Source: Methanolobus sp. WCC4
GTDB taxonomy: Archaea > Halobacteriota > Methanosarcinia > Methanosarcinales > Methanosarcinaceae
Direction: 5' to 3'
NCBI RefSeq assembly: GCF_038022665.1
Contig: NZ_CP150629.1
Location: forward strand, 2,710,480-2,774,479
DNA length: 64,000 bases
Position numbers and translations under genes: made by a program. Positions 1 to 8,341 of the stretch are shown here, piece by piece (within the stretch, counting starts at the first letter, position 1; the number at the start of each line of letters is the position of its first letter). The notes below the pieces were generated by a model, which saw only the letters and a list, made by a program, of their open reading frames with translations, made no database searches and was not told where the DNA came from.

Positions 1-1168
1 TCATCAGTGATCCTCTCAGGAACATCGCCTCTGGATATCTTATCGACATAATCGGCTGCCACATTGAGCGGACCGATAACGGCATCAAGGGTATCATTGA
101 CGCCTTCAACAATAGCACGATAGTCACCGAAGTGCTTGGAAGCATCGGCACGAGTATCAAGTCTGCCCTCTACAGCAGCCTCCGATAACATATTAGCATC
201 AGCAACAAGCTCATTTATTGCATCGATACACTGGTTAAGGTTATCCTTGATCTCATTGAAGTCACCATTGTAATTGTCAGTGATCTTATCAGGTATCTCA
301 CCATGAGATATACGATCAACATATTCAGCAGCCACATTGAGCGGACCGATGACAGCATCAAGGGTATCATTAACACCTTCGACAATAGCACGATAATCAC
401 CGTGATGCTTAGAAGCGTCAGCACGAGTATCAAGACGACCCTCAACAGCAGCCTCTGATAACATATTGGCATCATCAACAAGCAGGTTTATTGCGTCGAT
501 ACACTGGTTGAGGTTGTTCTTGATAGTGTTGAAGTCACCATTGTAATCATCGGTGATCCTCTCAGGAACATCTCCTCTGGATATCTTGTCGACATAATCG
601 GCTGCCACATTAAGTGGACCGATAACAGCATCAAGAGTACCATTCACACCTTCAACAATGGCCCTATAATCACCGTGGTGCTTGGAAGCATCGGCACGGG
701 TATCAAGCCTACCCTCAACTGCTGCTTTGGACAACATATTAGCATCAGCAACAAGCTCGTTTATTGCATCGATACACTGGTTAAGGTTGTTCTTGATCTC
801 ATTGAAATCACCTGAATATTCATCACTTATCTTGTCAGGTATTTCTCCATGTGATATACGGTCAACATATTCAGCAGCCACATTAAGCGGACCAATAACA
901 GCATCAAGGGTATCATTAACACCTTCGACGATAGAACGATAATCTCCCTGGTGTCTTGAAGCATCAGCACGGGTATCAAGCTTACCTTCAACAGCTGCTG
1001 CAGAAAGCATATTGACATCTTCCACCAGAGCACCGACAGTATCTATACACTGGTTTAGATTGTTCTTGATCTCATTGAAGTCACCTCTGTACTCATCGGT
1101 GATCCTCTGGGGAATGTCACCATTAGAGATACGTTCGATGTATTCAGCAGCTACATTGAGTGGGCTTA
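1..1168 (-). repeat. 273-bp in-frame tandem repeats (poly-HAMP array)
   Basis: The same anchor (acattgagcgg-like, coding the N-V of LNVAAEY) recurs at 61, 334, 607, 880 and 1153, always exactly 273 bases apart. Units 2 and 4 share the HGEIPDKI variant while units 3 and 5 share RGDVPERI, so the array looks like duplication of a 546-bp pair. The frame is preserved throughout and the repeats are coding. Confidence 0.95.
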
Positions 1169-2276
1169 TCACAGCATCCAGTACCTGATTGAAGCCTTTT
1201 GGTATCTCCTCGAAGTCAATGCTTACATTGGTATCTGCCCTTCTGTCAAGCTTACCATTGATCGTATCATCGGTCAGTTGCTTAAAGTCATCTACTATCT
1301 TGTTTATTGGCTTTGATATGAGCTTAGAGATAAAGAATGCCATTGCAGTTCCTGCAATAATAGCTACGATGACCATTATGACCAGTGTAGATATCGCACT
1401 TTGAATTTCCTGGTCCATCTTCTCTTTCTGGTCAGCACGTGCCTCCTCCGTTATGACCTGAACAGCGGTTGCTTGCTGCAGCATTGTCTCCTTTGCAACT
1501 TTCTGCTCTTCTGAAAAGGATACATAATTATTGAAGTCCTCTTTGTACAGGGCTGCTGCGGCAATTATTCCCTGTGCATTAGCTTTGTCTTCAGGATCCT
1601 GGAAACGTGAATCCAGGGTTTCTGCAAGAACTATGATCTCATCCATGCCATCGTTGACATTATTCACGTGCTTGTCTTCACCATAGAACATGTAACGCAG
1701 TGCTTCACCACGGGATATAAGGGTCAACTGCATAAGCTGATTGGCATAATCCACATTTGCGGTCTCGCTCTGTATGATGGCAGCATCTGCGTTTTGTTCA
1801 ATTGCATTTGAAAGGTCTTTTTCCTGACTTGCAAGAATCTGATCGATCTGATCACCAAGAACAGTTCCCTGCTCAATCAGAACTGCTTCAGCTTCCTTTT
1901 TTTGAAGCTCCATATCTACATAATCATTGAATGCGCCATTATAACCTAATGCCGCTGCCTGAACATCATCCATCTGCTGGTCGTTCACAGGATCAGTGAA
2001 GACTTCCTTTGATGACTCTGTTTGAGCTACAATGTCAGCTACAATGCTGTTCACTTTTTCAGAATACGTAGCATCATAGGTCAATTGATAGTTCTCTTCT
2101 GCAATGCGGGCATCTTTCATATATTTAACAAGTCGGTTCATATCATCTGCTTTATGAACCCTGTCATCCACATTTGTCAATCCATTATAACCGCTATATC
2201 CTACAATAGCAGTTAATAAGAGCAATACTGCAAAACTTCCTATTAGAATATTTTTTATCCTTACATTCTCAAACAT
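1..2276 (-). CDS. Poly-HAMP methyl-accepting/sensory receptor, C-terminus off the window
   Basis: An open frame of 758 codons runs from an ATG at 2276 to the left edge without a stop. It has a membrane segment near residues 9-28, an extracytoplasmic helical region of about 260 residues, a second membrane segment near residues 294-316, then a canonical HAMP followed by an array of about ten HAMP-like units. The array has a strict period of 91 residues, each period holding two divergent HAMPs (motifs such as SPLNVAAEY and EGRLDTRADAS). This is the build of archaeal receptors that signal to a CheA kinase or fused output domain. The output module (MCP signalling or kinase) lies outside the window, so chemotaxis is inferred. 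A cheW remnant about 2.6 kb away supports a former chemotaxis neighbourhood. Confidence 0.85.
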   Translation of the reverse strand, partial: MFENVRIKNILIGSFAVLLLLTAIVGYSGYNGLTNVDDRVHKADDMNRLVKYMKDARIAEENYQLTYDATYSEKVNSIVADIVAQTESSKEVFTDPVNDQQMDDVQAAALGYNGAFNDYVDMELQKKEAEAVLIEQGTVLGDQIDQILASQEKDLSNAIEQNADAAIIQSETANVDYANQLMQLTLISRGEALRYMFYGEDKHVNNVNDGMDEIIVLAETLDSRFQDPEDKANAQGIIAAAALYKEDFNNYVSFSEEQKVAKETMLQQATAVQVITEEARADQKEKMDQEIQSAISTLVIMVIVAIIAGTAMAFFISKLISKPINKIVDDFKQLTDDTINGKLDRRADTNVSIDFEEIPKGFNQVLDAVISPLNVAAEYIERISNGDIPQRITDEYRGDFNEIKNNLNQCIDTVGALVEDVNMLSAAAVEGKLDTRADASRHQGDYRSIVEGVNDTLDAVIGPLNVAAEYVDRISHGEIPDKISDEYSGDFNEIKNNLNQCIDAINELVADANMLSKAAVEGRLDTRADASKHHGDYRAIVEGVNGTLDAVIGPLNVAADYVDKISRGDVPERITDDYNGDFNTIKNNLNQCIDAINLLVDDANMLSEAAVEGRLDTRADASKHHGDYRAIVEGVNDTLDAVIGPLNVAAEYVDRISHGEIPDKITDNYNGDFNEIKDNLNQCIDAINELVADANMLSEAAVEGRLDTRADASKHFGDYRAIVEGVNDTLDAVIGPLNVAADYVDKISRGDVPERITD

Positions 2277-2954
2277 CTCTACCTCTCCTGAATAGCAAAG
2301 TACTATTCTCTCCTGATGAAATTAGATTGTCATTTTTTTGTTCATTTGTTACAATAAAACACACTGCATTCGTTAACACAGTTAACAATTATAATATAAA
2401 TATTTTATTATAATTACAAATAGATTAGTAGAGTTATAATAATTTTTTTATTAATAAAAAATAAAATTTGAAAAAAACGATATATTTTCAGGCTTTGAAC
2501 CTAACCAGATTCATCGATAAATGCTTGTGCTACATCACAAAACCGCATATTAGCATCGTCAGATCATATGGTTTACCAGACAACACCTGATAATATCGCT
2601 TCAAACTGAATAATGAAGGGAGTTGAAATAACCAGTTGGCATATCATGGACCCTTGTTCAACAGTATATATATGAGACACATATACACATAAGAAAAACA
2701 TATACAAATATATAAAGATTATTATTTTCAGAGAGTTTTATTCAGAAACTGCTAACTTAAAGATTATACACCCTAATTAGAATTAATTTAGTGATGGTCT
2801 GAAACGAACATATCATCATCATTAACATTATAATATACTAAACTATACATATATTTAAATACAATAATATGCGCCACTATAATTATACACTAATAAAAAC
2901 AGGCGAGATGGTGCGATCCTAAAGCCAGTTCTAAAAACAAATAGAGGCAGTATT
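2277..2954. other. AT-rich intergenic region with divergent promoters
   Basis: No convincing gene lies in these 678 bases. The region is very AT-rich and separates the receptor (minus) from the surface protein (plus), so it must carry both promoters. A TATA-like stretch for the plus gene lies at about 2849-2857, leaving a leader of roughly 75-80 nt. The rest is low-complexity AT sequence in which I see no gene. Confidence 0.7.
2372..2400 (-). promoter_or_regulatory. Candidate TATA box and GTTAAC pair upstream of the receptor gene
   Basis: On the minus strand a TATA-like element (tttatatta) occupies 2392-2400. Two copies of the palindrome GTTAAC, at 2372-2377 and 2381-2386 with three bases between them, lie between the TATA box and the expected start site near 2370. 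That placement suits an operator. Inferred from sequence only. Confidence 0.4.
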
Positions 2955-4559
2955 ATGAAAAACTCAAAGAACATATGGCTCCTGACTGCTATATTCCTTA
3001 TCATTTCATCCTCATCGATTGCGTATGCTGATGAGAACGATACGATCACAACCCAGGCACTCTATGCAGCCAAGAACATAGATGTCGGTACTCTGAATGT
3101 TTCAAATGATACCGAGTATCTGTATATCACATATGAGACAATGAATGGCTGGACAATTCTGGAAACACATCTTGAAGTAGTAAATGACTCTGAAGACTTC
3201 CCGGTTAACGGAGGAGGGAACGTCGTTCCCGGGCATTTCACTTACAAGAACGATAGTATCCCTGCCGGAACCACTATTCAGGATTATGTGATCCCGCTAG
3301 AGGCATATTTGCCTGCTAAGAACAACACACTATACATAGCAGCTCATGCAGTCGTTTCAAATGGAACCTCCGAAGAAGGTGCCTGGGCAAATGGAACAAG
3401 ATTCAGCGATAAGAACTGGGCAACCTATTTTACTTACACCATCACTGATACCGATGAAGATGGTGGAAGAGATAAGGAAGACCCGGATGACCTGAAGATA
3501 AGCATGGATAAGATCGCAAAGTTCAACGATGAGAATGCGGACGAGATAGCTCAGGCTGGAGAGAATATAACATACTACTTCTTAGTGGAAAATACAGGAA
3601 ACGTGACACTCACAGAAGTGAATGTAACCGATCACATGTTCACACCAGCTCTTATCGATGCACCGGGTGGATTCAACGGAACCCTTGTACCAGGAGAGAA
3701 TGTAACATACACTATGAATTACACTCTGGTGCAGACGGACATTGATGAAGGATGGGTCAACAATACAGCAACTACCGCGGGCCTGAGTCCTGAAGGTACG
3801 ATCGTCACAGACTCTGATACAGAGAACTTCATGATACCTGTGGAAGACACCGGTGAAGATGTGGAAGATCCGAATGACCTGAAGATAAGCATTGACAAGG
3901 TTGCAGAGTTCAATGATGAGAATGGAGATGGATCCGCCCAGGCCGGAGAGAACATAACATACTATTTTGTTGTAGAGAACACAGGAAACCTGACTCTCAC
4001 AGAAGTTAATGTAACAGATCACATGTTCACACCTGCCCTGATCGATGCACCGGATGGATTCTATGGAAGTCTTGCACCTGAAGAGAATGTAACATACACT
4101 ATGAATTACACTCTGTCCCAGACAGACATAGATGAAGGATGGGTGAACAATACAGCAACAACTGCAGGTATAAGCCCGATGGGTACGGTCGTCACTGACT
4201 CGGACACTGAGAACTTCATGGTACCGGTGGGAGATATCGACGCAAGTGGAGATGTCGAAGAGAAGGACGATGATGAAGGTAGCTCTGGCAGCACAGGTGG
4301 TTCAGGAGGGTCATCAGGCCCTGCAGGCTACATAGAAGAAGTTACAACACCTGAGGACAATAACAGATTCTTCAGTCCACCAGGTCTTGCAGAAGAGAAT
4401 GAAACTGAAATGTCCGCACCTGACCCTGTACCAGAACCTGTTGAACAGGAATCAGACGCATCAAATTACTGTGTTCTTACAAAAATACCCTGGTACATTG
4501 CATGGATACTCCTGAGTGCGATCTGCATAATGTCCGGTTACGGACTTACACAACCATAA
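2955..4559 (+). CDS. Secreted surface protein with two DUF11-like repeats and C-terminal membrane anchor
   Basis: A 534-residue protein with a signal peptide (about residues 1-25, ending SSIAYA). An N-terminal beta domain follows, then two near-identical repeats of 129 residues containing VENTGN-x-TLTEVNVTDHMF, typical of DUF11/CARDB-like extracellular Ig-fold repeats. An acidic then Gly/Ser-rich linker precedes a C-terminal hydrophobic segment ending YGLTQP. The many N-x-T/S sequons fit an S-layer-associated glycoprotein. The ATG at 2955 has gaggc about 8 bases upstream. The tail is not a PEF- or PGF-CTERM signal, so anchoring is probably by the membrane helix itself. Ligand and role are unknown. 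Confidence 0.85.
   Translation: MKNSKNIWLLTAIFLIISSSSIAYADENDTITTQALYAAKNIDVGTLNVSNDTEYLYITYETMNGWTILETHLEVVNDSEDFPVNGGGNVVPGHFTYKNDSIPAGTTIQDYVIPLEAYLPAKNNTLYIAAHAVVSNGTSEEGAWANGTRFSDKNWATYFTYTITDTDEDGGRDKEDPDDLKISMDKIAKFNDENADEIAQAGENITYYFLVENTGNVTLTEVNVTDHMFTPALIDAPGGFNGTLVPGENVTYTMNYTLVQTDIDEGWVNNTATTAGLSPEGTIVTDSDTENFMIPVEDTGEDVEDPNDLKISIDKVAEFNDENGDGSAQAGENITYYFVVENTGNLTLTEVNVTDHMFTPALIDAPDGFYGSLAPEENVTYTMNYTLSQTDIDEGWVNNTATTAGISPMGTVVTDSDTENFMVPVGDIDASGDVEEKDDDEGSSGSTGGSGGSSGPAGYIEEVTTPEDNNRFFSPPGLAEENETEMSAPDPVPEPVEQESDASNYCVLTKIPWYIAWILLSAICIMSGYGLTQP
3480..4252 (+). repeat. 387-bp tandem repeat inside the surface-protein gene
   Basis: Two in-frame copies beginning at about 3480 (anchor gacctgaagataagcat at 3489) and 3867 (anchor at 3876), 387 bases apart. 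They encode the two DUF11-like repeats and are highly similar at DNA level, indicating recent duplication or gene conversion. Confidence 0.9.
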
Positions 4560-4878
4560 TAGATAGGAATATCCATCGGACAAATATCTCTCCAAAATAC
4601 AGGCATTGTCACGGGAGAGATATGCCATCTATTTTTACAAATACTAAAACCAGGAAATATTCCATCCTTCTTGCACGAATATCCTTTAGCAGTTCCACCT
4701 GTTGCCCAAGCAATATTACGTATCCACTTTTTTGGTTTAAAGGTATAAATGACAAAAACTATCAGAAACTTTCTTTACATCTCTTTCCTTTCACAAACAA
4801 TAGCTGTGGGTTCCGACCCTGACCATCTAAAAAAGAAGAAGAAGAAGAACGATATGAGCTTTAGTTCAAAAAATAGGA
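4560..4878. other. Gene-free stretch between convergent genes
   Basis: Apart from the stem-loop at 4584-4623 and a short gaa repeat at about 4835-4849, nothing recognisable is present. An open frame that starts inside the upstream gene and ends near 4822 has no plausible protein character. Confidence 0.6.
4584..4623 (+). terminator. Long stem-loop after the surface-protein gene
   Basis: Arms atatctctcc (4584-4593) and ggagagatat (4614-4623) form a perfect 10-bp stem with a 20-base loop, 24 bases after the stop codon. There is no strong T-run directly after it, so a 3'-end stabilising hairpin is as likely as a terminator. Confidence 0.45.
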
Positions 4879-4980
4879 TCATGCAGGACTAACGCCTGCA
4901 TTCCCCATATTGGCCAGAATCTCCTTCTGTTCATCGGAGAATATCTTTTCAATATCCAGAAGGATGAGCAGCCCGTTCAG
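4879..4980 (-). pseudogene. cheW: CheW C-terminal fragment (remnant)
   Basis: On the minus strand the frame from 4980 to a TGA at 4879-4881 reads LNGLLILLDIEKIFSDEQ and on to a normal-looking tail, 33 codons in all. This is the characteristic C-terminal strand and helix of CheW adaptor proteins (pattern GLLILLDIxKxFSxxE). The codon just upstream (4981-4983) is TAG, no start codon or upstream CheW sequence is present, and the fragment begins inside the end of the winged-helix gene. It therefore looks like a deletion scar that removed about 80 percent of cheW and joined the rest to the regulator gene. Identification rests on pattern recognition of a short peptide. Confidence 0.6.
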
Positions 4981-5747
4981 CTATCTTCTGCTGGCTCCTG
5001 GGGTGTCAGTGCGGAATAGATGCTGCTCACACCTTCCATGACCTTGAATCCCTTACCGGTTATCATATAGTCTCCTCTTTCATGACGCTGGATGATCATA
5101 CCTTTTTGCATTAGTTTCTGGAGATGGAACAGAAGGTTCCCTCCACGCAAACCTGTAAGATCGGACAGGGAGGAGAAACTTTTCGTTTCTGCTGAAATGG
5201 CCTTCAGTATCTCAAAGCGCTTCTGATGGCACAGGGGCTCAAGGATATCACCGACGACAACATCAGGAGGAAGCTGGCTAAGGTCCTGCCGTTTCTCGCT
5301 GTTGGTCTCGTATATCTTCATGGAGCGCATAAGGGTTACCTGTTTTGACATTATTTCAGAGGCCTCTGCAAAACAGATGTCACATTTATCATAGGGAACC
5401 ATGGTACGAAGCTTCCTGAGTTCAAGGCGGTTCTCTTCTATGGATGCTTCATTGACAGTGCCATCCCTGATAAGACCCGCATTCTTCTGCAGGACATTTG
5501 ACAGAAGGCCCTTACATTGGCCTCGCATCTCACATTTCTTCACCATATTCTTCTCAAGGTCCTTCCCGGCATCATCCATCAGATGACGGACAATGACACC
5601 TGAGTAATCATCCTTCACACTACGTACAACAGAATCAAGATGCTGGTGATTAGTAGATTCCATAAAGGACCTGATGTCATTGTGGATATCAGAGAGCTTC
5701 AGCTTAATATCAGAAAGCTCGGACTCATAAGCAGTATCCTGTTCCAT
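4977..5747 (-). CDS. Winged-helix transcriptional regulator with N-terminal four-Cys region
   Basis: A 256-residue protein whose C-terminal part (about 165-245) is an ArsR-like winged helix: a CHQKRFEILKAIS start, a LTGLRGGNLLFHLQKL recognition helix and a YMITGKGFKVME wing. The N-terminal half is helical and contains four cysteines in two groups (KKCEMRGQC and DKCDICF), which could bind a metal or an Fe-S cluster. This would suit redox or metal sensing, but no ligand can be named. A perfect inverted repeat lies in its own upstream region, suggesting autoregulation. The last bases of the gene overlap the cheW remnant, so its present C-terminus may be a by-product of that rearrangement. Confidence 0.75.
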   Translation of the reverse strand: MEQDTAYESELSDIKLKLSDIHNDIRSFMESTNHQHLDSVVRSVKDDYSGVIVRHLMDDAGKDLEKNMVKKCEMRGQCKGLLSNVLQKNAGLIRDGTVNEASIEENRLELRKLRTMVPYDKCDICFAEASEIMSKQVTLMRSMKIYETNSEKRQDLSQLPPDVVVGDILEPLCHQKRFEILKAISAETKSFSSLSDLTGLRGGNLLFHLQKLMQKGMIIQRHERGDYMITGKGFKVMEGVSSIYSALTPQEPAEDS

Positions 5748-5781
5748 AGGATATTATATGAGATATCGGGTTAAAAGGTTT

Positions 5782-5807
5782 TTGTATGATACATAAAGGT
5801 CATACAA
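5782..5807. promoter_or_regulatory. Inverted repeat operator candidate upstream of the winged-helix gene
   Basis: TTGTATGA (5782-5789) and TCATACAA (5800-5807) form a perfect 8-bp inverted repeat with a 10-base spacer. It lies 35 bases upstream of the regulator start and close to the start site expected from a TATA-like element at 5827-5835 (minus strand). A dimeric winged-helix protein could bind it. Confidence 0.5.
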
Positions 5808-5949
5808 GTATACCCCACTATATCTAGTATATTTCATTGCAGATTAAGTATATATGAAAAACTGTCATATTATGTACTGTTGATACGCTCCGGAGAATAG
5901 CATCATCAAAAAACCTGAAATGAACTGAAAAGACAAGGAGACATAAGAT

Positions 5950-6189
5950 ATGAGCGTAAAAGAAGAGATCCATTCCCAGATCATTGGCGGACTTGCAGAT
6001 GCAACATTCCCTATAAACACACCCGAAGAACTTCTTGCAGCATTCCCTGCAGGTGCAGACACAACATGTAAAGCAGGAGATGTATCTGTTACCGCCGGTG
6101 AAGCAGGAGGATTGCTCAAGGAAAGTGATTTCCCATTCAAAAGTGCAAAAGAAGTAGCAGATGTGATCGTTGAGAGAGCAGGACTTTAA
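5950..6189 (+). CDS. MTH865-family small protein
   Basis: A 79-residue soluble acidic protein beginning [18 protein letters not shown], with the conserved run [21 protein letters not shown] and a C-terminal [19 protein letters not shown]. These match the MTH865 family (PF07747), small EF-hand-like helical proteins found mainly in methanogens and of unknown function. It has full family length, aaggaga-type RBS bases just upstream of the ATG and no operon partner. Expression from an AT-rich promoter at about 5865-5875 is inferred. Confidence 0.85.
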   Translation: MSVKEEIHSQIIGGLADATFPINTPEELLAAFPAGADTTCKAGDVSVTAGEAGGLLKESDFPFKSAKEVADVIVERAGL

Positions 6190-6334
6190 GTCCTGTTATC
6201 TTTTATGATCTTATATAACTATTTTTCCAGACCCACGTACTCCCACGGACACAATCTTTTTCAATTTCCAGTGACCACATATGCAATAACAATGTCCTGA
6301 AAAGTGCATTGACAACAGAGGTCACGGGAAAAGC

Positions 6335-8341
6335 ATGGAATTGACACTATTTACTGATATAGGGATCATCTTTGGATTGTCCATAATAATACTGCTGTTA
6401 TTCAACAGAATGAAACTGCCATCTGTACTTGGTTTCCTTGTCACAGGCATGCTTGCAGGACCTCACTGGCTTGGGATCATCAGCAGTATAAGTGAAGTAG
6501 AAGCCCTTGCAGAGATAGGGATAATCCTCCTCCTTTTCACGATCGGTGTGGAAATGTCCATAAGAGAACTATGGGACATCAGGAGGTCAGTCCTGCTCGG
6601 AGGAACCATGCAGATAGCCATGACCATTCTGCTGGTCTACTCAGTTGATCGCTATTTCGGACTCAGTTTTAATACATCATTGTTCATAGGTTTCCTGATA
6701 TCACTCAGCAGTACGGCCATAGTTCTTAAACTGCTTCAGGAAAGAGCGGAACTTGACACACCACATGGGAAGACATCCCTTGGAATACTGATATTTCAGG
6801 ATATTATCATCGTGCCAGTGATCCTTATAACGCCGATACTTGCAGGTGCATCCACTTCATCAGGCGATACCCTCTCATTGTTCCTGCTCAAAGCCATAGG
6901 AGTCATAGTACTTGTCCTTGTAAGTGCAAGATGGATCATTCCATCCCTGTTGTTCCAGATAGCAAAAACAAGGAACAGAGAATTGTTCCTTTTGAGCATA
7001 GTATTCATCTGTCTGGCAACCGCGTGGCTCACATCCAGCATAGGATTATCACTTGCATTAGGAGCCTTCATGGCTGGCCTTATAATATCAGAATCTGAGT
7101 ACAGCCATCAGGCAATGGGAAATATAATTCCGTTCAGGGATATTTTCATGAGCTTTTTCTTTGTATCCATAGGAATGCTGCTGAATATCGGATTCTTCAC
7201 CGATAATGTTCTTTACCTTCTTCTTCTGGCACTGGCAGTGATTATCATAAAATTTGCTACTGCAGGTCTTGCGACACTCATACTAGGATATCCACTGAGA
7301 ACGATAATAATCACTGGTCTGGCTCTGGCACAGGTCGGAGAATTCTCATTTGTACTCTCGACATTCGGGCTGGAATACGCCCTGCTGGACCAGGACATGT
7401 ACCAGAAGTTCCTGGCAGTCTCGATCATCACGATGGCAGTGACACCATTCATTACAGAACTATCATATGGAGTCTCTGACAGAGCAACAAAGACCATACC
7501 TTATCAGAAACTGGTCAATGGTTTCTATGCAAATGCGCTCACAAAGGACAATGAAGAGAAAATAAAGGACCATCTGATCATAGTAGGCTACGGATTCAAC
7601 GGCAGGACACTGTCCCATGCAGCAAGGAATGCAGACATACCTTATGTGATAATTGAGACAAATCCTGAAACTGTCCGACAGGAGAAGAAGAAAGGAGAGC
7701 ACATTCATTATGGAGATGCAAGTCATGAGGCAGTGCTGAAGTCTGCAAATATTGACTCTGCAAGGATACTCATTGTTGGTATATCAGACCTTGTTGCCAC
7801 AAGGAAGATAATCAATATGGCAAAGAGTCTGAAACCGGACATTTACATAATAGCCAGGACACGTTATCTCAGTGAGATGAAGAAACTCCATGAACTCGGA
7901 GCAGATGAGGTCATCCCCGAGGAATACGAGACATCGGTGGAGATATTCGTGCGCCTGCTGAAGAAATATCTTGTACCTGAAGAGGACATCGATAAGTTCA
8001 CAAGGGAAGTTCGTGCCAATGGATACTGTATGCTCAGGAAGTCATATTCCAGTGGCAAGGAAAGGAGCTTTAGTTTAAGGGAAGAACTTCCGGGGATGGA
8101 GGTCAGTACTTTCAAAGTAGGGGATAACTGCCATGCCAGTGGAAGGACACTGAAGAACCTAGAGATAAGGACAAGACATAAGGCGACTATCCTGGCGATC
8201 AGACGAGGGGACGAGACGATCACAAACCCTTCTGGTGACATTCCCCTCTATTCAGGAGATATCTGTATAATTTTCGGGAAGCCTGAAGACCTTCATAGGA
8301 TCAGGGAACTTTTCAGGGGACCAGCATGTGATATACCCTGA
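6335..8341 (+). CDS. CPA2 monovalent cation:proton antiporter with RCK (TrkA-N/TrkA-C) domains, Kef-type
   Basis: A 668-residue membrane protein. Residues 1-385 form about 12 membrane segments of the Na+/H+ exchanger fold, including the LSSTAIVLKLLQE and ILIFQDIIIVP motifs typical of KefB/KefC-like CPA2 carriers. Residues about 410-525 are a TrkA-N Rossmann domain (DHLIIVGYGFNGR, then ETNPETVRQ and YGDASHEAVL) for nucleotide-gated control. The last 85 residues form a TrkA-C domain. It would exchange K+ or Na+ for protons across the cytoplasmic membrane under ligand control. The ion cannot be assigned from sequence. It is monocistronic, and the ATG at 6335 agrees with the start of the first membrane segment. 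Confidence 0.88.
   Translation: MELTLFTDIGIIFGLSIIILLLFNRMKLPSVLGFLVTGMLAGPHWLGIISSISEVEALAEIGIILLLFTIGVEMSIRELWDIRRSVLLGGTMQIAMTILLVYSVDRYFGLSFNTSLFIGFLISLSSTAIVLKLLQERAELDTPHGKTSLGILIFQDIIIVPVILITPILAGASTSSGDTLSLFLLKAIGVIVLVLVSARWIIPSLLFQIAKTRNRELFLLSIVFICLATAWLTSSIGLSLALGAFMAGLIISESEYSHQAMGNIIPFRDIFMSFFFVSIGMLLNIGFFTDNVLYLLLLALAVIIIKFATAGLATLILGYPLRTIIITGLALAQVGEFSFVLSTFGLEYALLDQDMYQKFLAVSIITMAVTPFITELSYGVSDRATKTIPYQKLVNGFYANALTKDNEEKIKDHLIIVGYGFNGRTLSHAARNADIPYVIIETNPETVRQEKKKGEHIHYGDASHEAVLKSANIDSARILIVGISDLVATRKIINMAKSLKPDIYIIARTRYLSEMKKLHELGADEVIPEEYETSVEIFVRLLKKYLVPEEDIDKFTREVRANGYCMLRKSYSSGKERSFSLREELPGMEVSTFKVGDNCHASGRTLKNLEIRTRHKATILAIRRGDETITNPSGDIPLYSGDICIIFGKPEDLHRIRELFRGPACDIP

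Noticed and set aside
215..1033. Open frames in other frames of the receptor repeats (for example 215-481 and 827-1033 minus, 682-942 plus)
   Set aside because: They are shadows created by the 273-bp coding repeat; the long uninterrupted receptor frame explains the region.
1..1168. CRISPR array because of regular repeats
   Set aside because: The period is 273 bases with no unique spacers, and the units are in-frame coding sequence for HAMP domains.
4502..4822. 106-residue open frame overlapping the end of the surface-protein gene
   Set aside because: It starts inside the upstream gene, spans a stem-loop, and has no domain or RBS.
4835..4849. Short gaa repeat as a possible phase-variable tract
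   Set aside because: It lies between convergent genes and in neither a coding frame nor a promoter.
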